This document shows positions 54,479-61,880 of a stretch of DNA of 64,000 nt, one piece after another. The position numbers and the translations under genes are program-made. Source of the DNA: Paenibacillus pabuli (GTDB lineage: Bacteria > Bacillota > Bacilli > Paenibacillales > Paenibacillaceae); assembly GCF_023101145.1 (NCBI RefSeq), contig NZ_CP073714.1, forward strand, positions 4,650,001-4,714,000, in the 5' to 3' direction. A model generated the notes under the pieces. It had not been told where the DNA came from, did no database searches, and worked only from the letters and a program-made list of their open reading frames with translations. Within the stretch, counting starts at the first letter, position 1, and each line of letters begins with the position of its first letter.

Positions 54479-54869
54479 GAGACCGGGAAACGCTAAATCA
54501 ACCCAAATAACGACAATCTTTGACTTTACTTTCACTTCACTGGCTGTCGCTGTTTCATTCTCTAAGGCCAGTCGAAGGCTTGATGGAGTCTAAAATATGA
54601 TAGTTCGAGAAATCACTTGGAAAAAGATAGGGATCTAAGGCTTTTCTTTTTCCACTGCTATCTAAACTGAACTCATACCCCATTGTAAGTTATTTTAGTC
54701 GATCACAGTTACCGTTCTGTATCGTCACTTTGCCGAATTTGATCCTTACATCTATTGCCGTTAACCTCACTTTTAAACACGAATGAAAGCCGCCAGTAAT
54801 GACGACTTTCATTCCCCTGTTTATTCTCAGTACCTACCTACTATTGGGGGTTTTCACCAATCGTAATCA
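54479..54869. other. Non-coding region downstream of the aldo/keto reductase
   Basis: No gene recognised. It contains two inverted repeats: GGAAAAAG...CTTTTTCC at about 54615-54651, and GAATGAAAG...CTTTCATTC at 54781-54814. The second is a plausible terminator for an element formerly present. Confidence 0.4.
54781..54814. repeat. Hairpin-forming inverted repeat
   Basis: GAATGAAAGCCG / CGACTTTCATTC, with one internal mismatch, ahead of a CCCCTGTTT tail. Terminator-like but not attached to a recognised gene. Confidence 0.45.
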
Positions 54870-55185
54870 TTGAAAAGAACACAATGGATATCTGGAATTT
54901 TTCTCAATGCCTTCCAGCGCATACTTAAGCATGCGGAAATAAGTGAAAATTACGTATCCATTCTCTCAGGAACACCTATGCCCTCCTCATGCTTGAAGCT
55001 GGTGCAGACATTAAATTTGTTCAAGAACAACTCGGTCATGGAAGTGTACAAATTACTTCTGATATATATGCCATATCCCCAAAAAGTTAGAGCAACAGGA
55101 TATAGACAGATATGAACAAAATATCTCCAGCATTCTTGGATCAAAAAATCAAAATGGGGGACGTTTGGGGGACACTCCTCAATAG
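54870..55185 (+). pseudogene. Tyrosine recombinase (phage/ICE integrase) C-terminal remnant, frameshifted
   Basis: Three frames read together give the end of an integrase. FLNAFQRILKHAEISENY (frame of 54870) is followed by RIHSLRNTYALLMLEAG, VQEQLGHGSVQIT and SDIYAISPK from 54953 in a second frame. Then KLEQQDIDRYEQ runs from 55084 to a stop at 55185 in a third frame. The catalytic HxLR, the LGH histidine and the tyrosine in DIYAI are all recognisable. The second shift lies in an A-run. The N-terminal domain is missing, so the gene is dead. The HNLR-type signature identifies it better than the surrounding sequence does. Confidence 0.75.
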
Positions 55186-55215
55186 AAGTATAGTCCCCTT
55201 TCAAACGTCCCCCAT
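55154..55215. repeat. Long inverted repeat next to the integrase remnant
   Basis: ATGGGGGACGTTTG / CAAACGTCCCCCAT form a 14-base perfect stem, extended by GGGGAC / GTCCCC after a small bulge, with a 19-base loop. No T-run follows. It overlaps the end of the integrase remnant and may be an old attachment or element end. Confidence 0.55.
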
Positions 55216-55221
55216 CTAAAC

Positions 55222-55253
55222 CCTCAAAAACCCCGTAGTTACAAGGTTTTTTC
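55222..55253 (-). terminator. Intrinsic terminator downstream of glnA
   Basis: AACCTTGT / ACGGGGTT (with G-U pairs in RNA) on the minus strand, followed by a short T stretch, directly after the glnA stop. Confidence 0.6.
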
Positions 55254-55255
55254 AA

Positions 55256-56584
55256 TTAGTACAACGTGATATATTGATCGCGTTCCCATTGGTGGACTTG
55301 TGTACGGTACATGTCCCACTCAATTTCTTTCAGCTCGTAGAAGTGAGCCAAGGCGTGATCGCCAAGTGCATCACAGATAACTTCGCTGCGGATCAATTCG
55401 TTCAATGCTTCTTTCAGGTCAGCCGGCAAGCTTGGAATGCCTTCTTCCACACGCTCTTCTTCTGACATGATGTAGATGTTACGGTCAATCGGAGCTGGTA
55501 AGGAAAGCTCACGTTTGATTCCATCCAGACCTGCTTTCAACAAAACAGCCAAAGCCAAGTAAGGGTTAGCAGCCGGATCCGGGTTACGAACCTCAACACG
55601 TGTACTCAGACCACGGGAAGCTGGAATACGGATCATTGGGCTACGGTTACTGGCGGACCATGCTACATAACAAGGGGCTTCATAACCTGGTACAAGACGT
55701 TTGTATGAGTTCACAGTTGGGTTCGTAATTGCTGCAAACGCACGCGCATGTTTCAAAGTTCCAGCCATGAAGTGACGTGCAGTTTTGCTCAGACCCAGCT
55801 CGTCCGACTCGTCTACGAATGCGTTCTCTTTGCCTTGGAACAAGGATTGGTTACAGTGCATACCGGAACCGTTCATACCAAACAGCGGTTTCGGCATAAA
55901 GGTAGCATGTAGACCATGCTGACGTGCAATCGTTTTAACAACAAGTTTGAACGTTTGGATCTGGTCTGCTGCTTTTAGAGCATCAGCATATTTAAAGTCG
56001 ATCTCATGCTGACCTGGAGCTACCTCATGGTGGGAAGCTTCGATCTCAAAGCCCATTTCTTCAAGTGTGATAACGATGTCACGACGACAGTTTTCACCAA
56101 GATCCGTAGGCGCAAGGTCGAAATATCCACCTTGGTCATTCAGTTCGTTAGTCGGGTTTCCTTTTTCGTCTGTTTTGAACAAGAAGAACTCTGGTTCAGG
56201 ACCAACGTTGAAGGAAGTGAATCCCATTTCTTCGGCTTCTTTCAGGTTTCGTTTCAAGATGCCACGCGGATCTCCTGGGAACGGATTACCATCCGGAAGA
56301 TATACGTCGCAAATCAGTCGAGCAACACGGTTCTCGGCTACCCAAGGGAAAATCAGCCAAGAATCAAGATCAGGATAGAGGTACATGTCGGATTCTTCGA
56401 TACGCACGTAACCTTCAATGGAAGAACCATCAAACATCATTTTATTGTCCAGAGCCTTGGTAAGTTGGCTCACAGGAATTTCAACGTTTTTGATTGCTCC
56501 AAGCAGATCGGTAAATTGCAAACGAACGAATCGTACATTTTCTTCTTTTGAGATGCGTAGTATGTCTTCTTTAGTAAAACTCAC
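55256..56584 (-). CDS. glnA: Glutamine synthetase type I
   Basis: 442 aa, alpha-type GSI of Bacillota; makes glutamine from glutamate and ammonium and, in Bacillus, also controls TnrA/GlnR. Metal and substrate motifs include [52 protein letters not shown] and [21 protein letters not shown]. The start is GTG with GAGAGGG just upstream. It lies 129 bp downstream of glnR in the same direction, as in the Bacillus glnRA operon. The adenylylation-loop tyrosine of proteobacterial enzymes is not expected in this type. Confidence 0.97.
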   Translation of the reverse strand: MSFTKEDILRISKEENVRFVRLQFTDLLGAIKNVEIPVSQLTKALDNKMMFDGSSIEGYVRIEESDMYLYPDLDSWLIFPWVAENRVARLICDVYLPDGNPFPGDPRGILKRNLKEAEEMGFTSFNVGPEPEFFLFKTDEKGNPTNELNDQGGYFDLAPTDLGENCRRDIVITLEEMGFEIEASHHEVAPGQHEIDFKYADALKAADQIQTFKLVVKTIARQHGLHATFMPKPLFGMNGSGMHCNQSLFQGKENAFVDESDELGLSKTARHFMAGTLKHARAFAAITNPTVNSYKRLVPGYEAPCYVAWSASNRSPMIRIPASRGLSTRVEVRNPDPAANPYLALAVLLKAGLDGIKRELSLPAPIDRNIYIMSEEERVEEGIPSLPADLKEALNELIRSEVICDALGDHALAHFYELKEIEWDMYRTQVHQWERDQYITLY

Positions 56585-56713
56585 GATACCCTCTCCCTTT
56601 CTTCTCTGCGTATTTGGCTTGCCTGTTATATTTGTACATTAGAATATTGCATGGGTCAAGGAGTCCTCCTACCCAAAAGCAGGATTTCCCCTGACCTGCG
56701 AGGTTATACGAAC

Positions 56714-57130
56714 TTATTTTTTATTAAAGAAACGGGAAAGCTCTCCCTGTATGAGAGATACTTGTCCAGGTCTCTTACCTGACACCAGTTGTTGTTTAAG
56801 CAAACGATGCAGTTGGGAGTCCGACAGCTCTCTACGTTTGACTTCTGTATCGGCTGTAATAACAGTCGCTTCTTCTGACTCTTTGGATACAGGATTCATC
56901 ACTTGTTTAATGCCTGCGATGTTAACTCCTTTTTCAATCAGAGCCTTAATTTCCAGCAATCGTTCTACGTCATTGAAAGAGAACAAACGCTGATTACCTG
57001 ACGTTCTCGCAGGAACAATCAAACTGTGCTGCTCATAATAACGAATCTGACGCGCGGACAGATCCGTAAGCTTCATTACAATACCTATCGGGAATAAGGC
57101 CATATTTCTGCGAATTTCGTCACCCATCAT
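56714..57130 (-). CDS. glnR: GlnR, MerR-family regulator of nitrogen genes
   Basis: 138 aa. The MerR-type N-terminal domain (KLTDLSARQIRYYEQHSLI, NQRLFSFNDVERLLEI) binds TGTNAN7TNACA-type operators. The C-terminal tail (VSLIQGELSRFFNKK) is the glutamine-synthetase-interacting end known in GlnR. Starts at the ATG at 57130, seven bases after GAAGG. Forms the glnR-glnA operon. A GlnR box lies upstream of its promoter. Confidence 0.93.
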   Translation of the reverse strand: MMGDEIRRNMALFPIGIVMKLTDLSARQIRYYEQHSLIVPARTSGNQRLFSFNDVERLLEIKALIEKGVNIAGIKQVMNPVSKESEEATVITADTEVKRRELSDSQLHRLLKQQLVSGKRPGQVSLIQGELSRFFNKK

Positions 57131-57163
57131 TCATCAACCTTCCAGTCATCTTTTCTTCACTCT

Positions 57164-57193
57164 ATTGTACATTTAGTTATTACTAAGTGTCAA
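57164..57193 (-). promoter_or_regulatory. glnRA promoter
   Basis: TTGACA (57188-57193) and TACAAT (57164-57169) on the minus strand with an 18-bp spacer. Confidence 0.65.
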
Positions 57194-57198
57194 TGATG

Positions 57199-57215
57199 TG
57201 TTAGATAAACTCACA
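57199..57215. promoter_or_regulatory. GlnR/TnrA box upstream of glnR
   Basis: TGTTAGATAAACTCACA exactly fits TGTNAN7TNACA. It lies just upstream of the glnR -35 and overlaps the stop codon of the upstream ynbB-like gene. Confidence 0.65.
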
Positions 57216-58464
57216 ATAATTTGCGTTCTTTCATGGTCTGTAATGCCATCAAAACGCCATATTTAACATGAGAGTACGTTAAACCGCCCTGCATATAGCC
57301 AATATAAGGCTCTCGGATAGGCGCATCTGCAGACAATTCAAGACTCCCGCCCTGTATAAAAGTACCTGCCGCCATGATGACAGGATGCTCGTAACCCGGC
57401 ATGTCCCACGGCTCAGGAACAACATGGCTATCTACTGCAGCGGCCCGCTGTATTCCTTGTACAAAGGCAATTAAGTGCTCTGCCGAACTAAATTGAACAG
57501 CCTGAATCAGATCTGTACGTATCTCATTCCATGCCGGTTTGGTTACAAATCCGGATGCAGCAAACATCGCCGCAGCGAATGTACTTCCTTTAATGGCCTG
57601 TCCTACAATTGTCGGAGCCATGTAAAGTCCTTGGTAGATGCCACGAGTTGTTCCCAACATCGCGCCAACCTCACCACCAATTCCGGGAGCAGTCAAACGA
57701 TAGGCTGCCAATTGTACGTATTTTTCCTTCCCGCATATGTATCCTCCGGTTTCCGCCAGACCTCCACCGGGATTCTTAATCAGAGAACCTGCCATCAGGT
57801 CTACTCCGACTTCAGTTGGTTCACGTTCCTCCGTGAATTCACCATAACAGTTATCCACAAATACGATGACATCTTCCTTGATTGCCTTTACACGTGAAAC
57901 CATATCAGCGATTTCTTCAATACAGAAGGAAGATCTCCAATCATATCCTCTGGAGCGCTGAATACCAATGACTTTTGTTGCTGCATGGATATTTTTCTCT
58001 ACCGCTGTCCAATCTACTGCGCCATCTTCCAACAGAGCCGTCTCCTGATAGCCAATGCCAAAATCGCGTAACGATCCTGTGCCATCGCCAGGTTTGCCAA
58101 TGACCTTATGCAGCGTGTCATAGGGCTTACCCGTGATGTATAACAACTCGTCACCCGGACGGAGCACACCGAACAAAGCTGTAGCTATGGTATGTGTACC
58201 TGATGCAAAATGGGGACGCACCAGTGCTGCCTCTGCACCAAACACATCGGCATACACTTCATCAAGTACTTCACGCCCCCGATCGTTATAAGCGTAACCC
58301 GTTGACCCCGCAAAGTGAAAATCGCTGACTTTTCTATGTTGAAAAGCATTAATTACTTTCCACTGGTTATGATCCGTGATACGGTCAATCTGTTGCAATT
58401 GCCCCTCAATCTGACGTTCAACCTGTTGTTGAAGTTCAATAATCTCTGAATCAAAGCTTGCCAT
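57211..58464 (-). CDS. ynbB: YnbB-like PLP enzyme (methionine gamma-lyase / aluminium-resistance family)
   Basis: 417 aa, fold type I pyridoxal phosphate protein. The conserved DNCYGEFTEEREPTE and the lysine-containing DLMAGSLIKNPGGGLAETGG (probable Schiff-base Lys) are visible. It is related to cystathionine-type lyases, but its substrate is not established; database names like aluminium resistance are historic. Its position between hflX and glnR is the same as in B. subtilis. Confidence 0.88.
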   Translation of the reverse strand: MASFDSEIIELQQQVERQIEGQLQQIDRITDHNQWKVINAFQHRKVSDFHFAGSTGYAYNDRGREVLDEVYADVFGAEAALVRPHFASGTHTIATALFGVLRPGDELLYITGKPYDTLHKVIGKPGDGTGSLRDFGIGYQETALLEDGAVDWTAVEKNIHAATKVIGIQRSRGYDWRSSFCIEEIADMVSRVKAIKEDVIVFVDNCYGEFTEEREPTEVGVDLMAGSLIKNPGGGLAETGGYICGKEKYVQLAAYRLTAPGIGGEVGAMLGTTRGIYQGLYMAPTIVGQAIKGSTFAAAMFAASGFVTKPAWNEIRTDLIQAVQFSSAEHLIAFVQGIQRAAAVDSHVVPEPWDMPGYEHPVIMAAGTFIQGGSLELSADAPIREPYIGYMQGGLTYSHVKYGVLMALQTMKERKLL

Positions 58465-58548
58465 CTTGCTTCATTCCCCTTCATAGCACGAATCTGACGT
58501 CAAATATCAATTATCGTGTCAACTTATCATACAAATATGTCATCGATG

Positions 58549-59835
58549 TTACAGTTGTATGAAATCTTCAAGTAAATAACCGAATTTCTCATATTCACCT
58601 TTTTGCAGCTCTACTTCATAAATTACATCATTATCTTCAAATGTGGTCTCAACAACATCACCAATTTTGTAAAGTACTGATGTAAGATCCCCACGCTCAG
58701 CCGGAATACGGAACCGTTTGGTGTCACCAGTCAATTCAGCCTGGATGAGCTCTCGAATTTTCAACAAGTCATCCGCATCCAGTGCGCTCACTTTGATGTG
58801 CTCTTTATCTAAAGGAAGCATTTCAAGCTGCTCCGGTGTACAAGCATCCTTTTTGTTATATAACACCAATTGCGGCTTGTCCCCTGAACCCAGCTGCTGC
58901 AAAATCGTTTGAACCGTTTTCATCTGATCTTCACGCATCGCAGACGATGCATCGACCACATGTAAGATAAGGTCCGCTTCATTCACTTCCTCCAGCGTTG
59001 CACGGAATGCTGCAATCAGATCATGAGGGAGGTTTTGTATAAACCCAACCGTATCGGTAAGTACGATTTCTTTACCACTTGGCAGTTCCATCGTCCGTGA
59101 AGTTGGATCCAGTGTGGCAAACAGCTGGTCTTGAATGTATACATCTGCTGCCGTTAATTGTTTAAGCAAGGTGGATTTACCCGCATTCGTGTAGCCTACA
59201 AGAGCTACCTGAACGATCCCCGTCTTTTTGCGACGCTCCCGATGCAGCTTGCGGTGACGTGTCACTTCTTCCAAATGACGCTTCAAGTCATCAATGCGAC
59301 CCCGGATATGACGACGATCCGTCTCCAGTTTGCTTTCACCTGGACCCCGCGTTCCAATTCCACCACCGAGTCTTGATAAATTTTTCCCGTGACCCGACAA
59401 ACGTGGTAACAAATAACTCAACTGAGCCAATTCGACCTGAATAATACCTTCTCTGGTGTTGGCCCGCTGCGCGAAGATATCCAAAATCAGCTGGGTACGG
59501 TCAATAATTTTGAGATCCAACGCTTCTTCCAGGTTACGTACCTGAGCACCAGACAGTTCCTGGTCAAAGATAGCTGTTGTTGCTCCCATTTCTTCAGCTA
59601 TGGCCCGGAGTTCTTCCACTTTCCCCTTACCAATGAACCATTTGGTGTCCCGGGTTTCCCGATTTTGTGACAATACACTTAGCACTTCCACGCCTGCTGT
59701 CTCGGCGAGTTTCACCAACTCCTCAAGAGAGTACTCCGGGTTAATACCCGAACGTTTGACCTCATCGGTGATCAGACTCACCAATACGGCGCGATCCTTC
59801 TTCACCATATCTGTATCATGTGTGCCATTTGTCAT
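58549..59835 (-). CDS. hflX: Ribosome-associated GTPase HflX
   Basis: 428 aa GTPase that binds the 50S subunit and helps rescue stalled ribosomes. The N-terminal HflX domain has FIGKGKVEEL and GIGTRGPGESKLETDRR; the G domain has VGYTNAGKSTLL (G1), DTVGFIQNLP (G3) and NKKD (G4). The start at 59835 follows AAGGAGTG. Same neighbours as Bacillus YnbA, between spoVK and ynbB. Confidence 0.95.
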   Translation of the reverse strand: MTNGTHDTDMVKKDRAVLVSLITDEVKRSGINPEYSLEELVKLAETAGVEVLSVLSQNRETRDTKWFIGKGKVEELRAIAEEMGATTAIFDQELSGAQVRNLEEALDLKIIDRTQLILDIFAQRANTREGIIQVELAQLSYLLPRLSGHGKNLSRLGGGIGTRGPGESKLETDRRHIRGRIDDLKRHLEEVTRHRKLHRERRKKTGIVQVALVGYTNAGKSTLLKQLTAADVYIQDQLFATLDPTSRTMELPSGKEIVLTDTVGFIQNLPHDLIAAFRATLEEVNEADLILHVVDASSAMREDQMKTVQTILQQLGSGDKPQLVLYNKKDACTPEQLEMLPLDKEHIKVSALDADDLLKIRELIQAELTGDTKRFRIPAERGDLTSVLYKIGDVVETTFEDNDVIYEVELQKGEYEKFGYLLEDFIQL

Positions 59836-59953
59836 CGTGTATATTCACTCCTTCTACTACGTTTCCGCATATATTCTGTACACCATGCTTACATGGCATG
59901 CTTTAAGCCGAACCGGTTAACCCGGCCGGCTGCTTCAAAAATTATATTATCGC

Positions 59954-60925
59954 TTACTTTTGATCAAACTTCAAATCCTCTGTGCGAATGGTCATCAGCT
60001 CCAGTTTTCCCGGATTCCCCTGGGTATACTGCTCCAATAGTCGAACTGCCTGATGACGAATGGATCGTTCAATGGCATTTCGAACATATCGGGCGTTGCT
60101 GAATGCATGAAGAGACTCATTTTTTTCCTGAAGCAAATGCTGCTTTAGTTTGAGTATGGTCTGTGGCATGAGAATATAGTCACGTTCCTTGGCCATAATC
60201 TCCGAGATTTGAATCAATTGATCAATGCTATAGTCTGGAAATTCAACCTGGATTGGAAAACGGGAAGGTAATCCGGGATTTGTCTGCAGGAAAAAATCAA
60301 TCTCTTCCGAGTATCCTGCCAGGATAAGGATAAATTGATTCTTGTTATCTTCCATTGACTTTACCAATGTATCAATAGCTTCCTTCCCAAAATCCTTCTC
60401 GCCCCCGCGAGCCAGACTGTACGCCTCGTCAATAAACAGGATTCCACCCAATGCCTTCTTGACCAGATCTCTCGTTTTCTGTGCCGTATGTCCGATGTAT
60501 TCCCCGACCAAGTCTGCACGTTCCACTTCAATCAAATGCCCTTTACTCAATACACCCATCTTCTGAAACAGCTTCGCAACAATTCGTGCTACCGTTGTTT
60601 TTCCGGTTCCCGGATTGCCTTTAAAAATCATATGATACACGTGCGCCCCACTCATTAGTCCAGCTTCAGAACGCATCTGGGCAATCTGTAAGAAAGCATA
60701 GATCTCAAATACTAGATCCTTGATATTTTCGAGACCAACCAGCTGCTCCAGTTCACCTTGTATCTCCTGAAAATGAGCATGTTTGGCTACACCTTTTGCT
60801 GCTTGTATTACTGCTTCATCTTCTTTGACCAGCATCTGAGGTTCCTGGTTACGCAAAATAACATTAATTTGTCTGGATGGTCTGCCTCCCGGTTGCCCTC
60901 CTGCAGCCATGACCCGTCCGTTCAT
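59954..60925 (-). CDS. spoVK: Stage V sporulation protein K, AAA ATPase
   Basis: 323 aa single-AAA protein of the CbxX/CfxQ-like group. Walker A is GNPGTGKTTVARIVA, Walker B ILFIDEAYSLARGG, and the arginine-finger region FPDYS...RFPIQVEF is present. In B. subtilis it is needed for late spore maturation. The start follows GAGGTG. Its presence next to hflX supports a sporulating host. The downstream 118 bp contain a GC-rich hairpin but no clear T-run. Confidence 0.9.
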   Translation of the reverse strand: MNGRVMAAGGQPGGRPSRQINVILRNQEPQMLVKEDEAVIQAAKGVAKHAHFQEIQGELEQLVGLENIKDLVFEIYAFLQIAQMRSEAGLMSGAHVYHMIFKGNPGTGKTTVARIVAKLFQKMGVLSKGHLIEVERADLVGEYIGHTAQKTRDLVKKALGGILFIDEAYSLARGGEKDFGKEAIDTLVKSMEDNKNQFILILAGYSEEIDFFLQTNPGLPSRFPIQVEFPDYSIDQLIQISEIMAKERDYILMPQTILKLKQHLLQEKNESLHAFSNARYVRNAIERSIRHQAVRLLEQYTQGNPGKLELMTIRTEDLKFDQK

Positions 60926-61034
60926 TCGCCATCACCTCTATTTTATCGGGCTGAACTCTCCTGATTATTAATGTATTCTATCAGGTGCTCTAATATTAGA
61001 AGGATGGCAAAGAATTCTGCGACTGTTCCCTGAC

Positions 61035-61598
61035 TTAAATCTGAATATTTTTCCTGAACTCCCCGTTCTCAAAAAGGTTTTGCCTATGCTTCAAAGACAA
61101 CTGAAAATATGGAAACACATGTGCATCAATGGCATGCAGTAATTCCTTTGCTGTACGGGTAGCCAGATCATAATCCCCCGTCGTAATGTGCTTGCGTGAA
61201 AGAGCATCTTCAAGTTCATCCTCGTCCAGCAAAAATATTTCTCCATCCTTCAGGACAACGACATCCAGATACAGATCATCAAACCACGGAACCCCCTGAT
61301 CGGTTATGCCCTGGCTGCGACATGTGTCAATATACCACTCAACAATCCGCTCCTGATCGTCAAACATGGCCGTAACAACAAAATGCTCACCTTTCGGATA
61401 ATACTGCAACCAGGAATAACCTTTATCTGCAATGCAGAAGGTGCTTCCTCCATAGGTTTTCCACAATGGCTCTTTCAAATCTTGTATCGTATACAACGTA
61501 ATGTACCCCGTAAAAATTTTGGATTGAACGAACCGGCATGTAAATTGTCGGTTCGTAATCCGGCGCCAGTTCGCGCGGTCCCCGAATTTCCGTTTCAT
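61035..61598 (-). CDS. DUF402 family protein
   Basis: 187 aa from the ATG at 61598 (MKRKFGDRANWRRI), which follows AGAGGGG. The DUF402 core is seen in TFCIADKGYSWLQYYP, FVVTAMFDDQERIVEWYID and FDDLYLDVVVLKDGEIFLLDEDELEDAL, with the acidic residues of the YgaC/nucleoside-diphosphatase-like fold. A related phosphatase activity has been shown for one family member; here it is only inferred. It is separate from spoVK (109 bp) and from the PBP gene. Confidence 0.8.
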   Translation of the reverse strand: MKRKFGDRANWRRITNRQFTCRFVQSKIFTGYITLYTIQDLKEPLWKTYGGSTFCIADKGYSWLQYYPKGEHFVVTAMFDDQERIVEWYIDTCRSQGITDQGVPWFDDLYLDVVVLKDGEIFLLDEDELEDALSRKHITTGDYDLATRTAKELLHAIDAHVFPYFQLSLKHRQNLFENGEFRKNIQI

Positions 61599-61811
61599 AC
61601 GAACCCCTCTTTGCCGACCACAGGTCCGTGACCTGCTGATATTGGTGAACAGCGAATAACGTCGCATTACCGATTCCATAAGTCCTAGAATCCGATTTGC
61701 ACACGTATTACGAATAGTTACAGCTTACCATATTTAAGTTATACACTCAAAATCAAGCTTTGCCCCATCCTATTGAATAGCCTTGGCTAATTTTCGTAAG
61801 GTACACAAACC

Positions 61812-61848
61812 AAAAAACCTGCTTCCCTAACATCAGGGAGCAGGTTTT
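61812..61848 (-). terminator. Intrinsic terminator of the PBP gene
   Basis: AAAACCTGCTCCCT / AGGGAAGCAGGTTTT stem, with one bulged A, followed by a T-run on the minus strand. Confidence 0.8.
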
Positions 61849-61880
61849 AGGTTGCAATTATTTAATATGGTTTATTCTCG

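Noticed and set aside
54479-54869. Complete mobile element between the reductase gene and the integrase remnant
   Set aside because: No transposase, terminal repeats or target duplication could be identified; only two hairpins and the integrase fragment remain.
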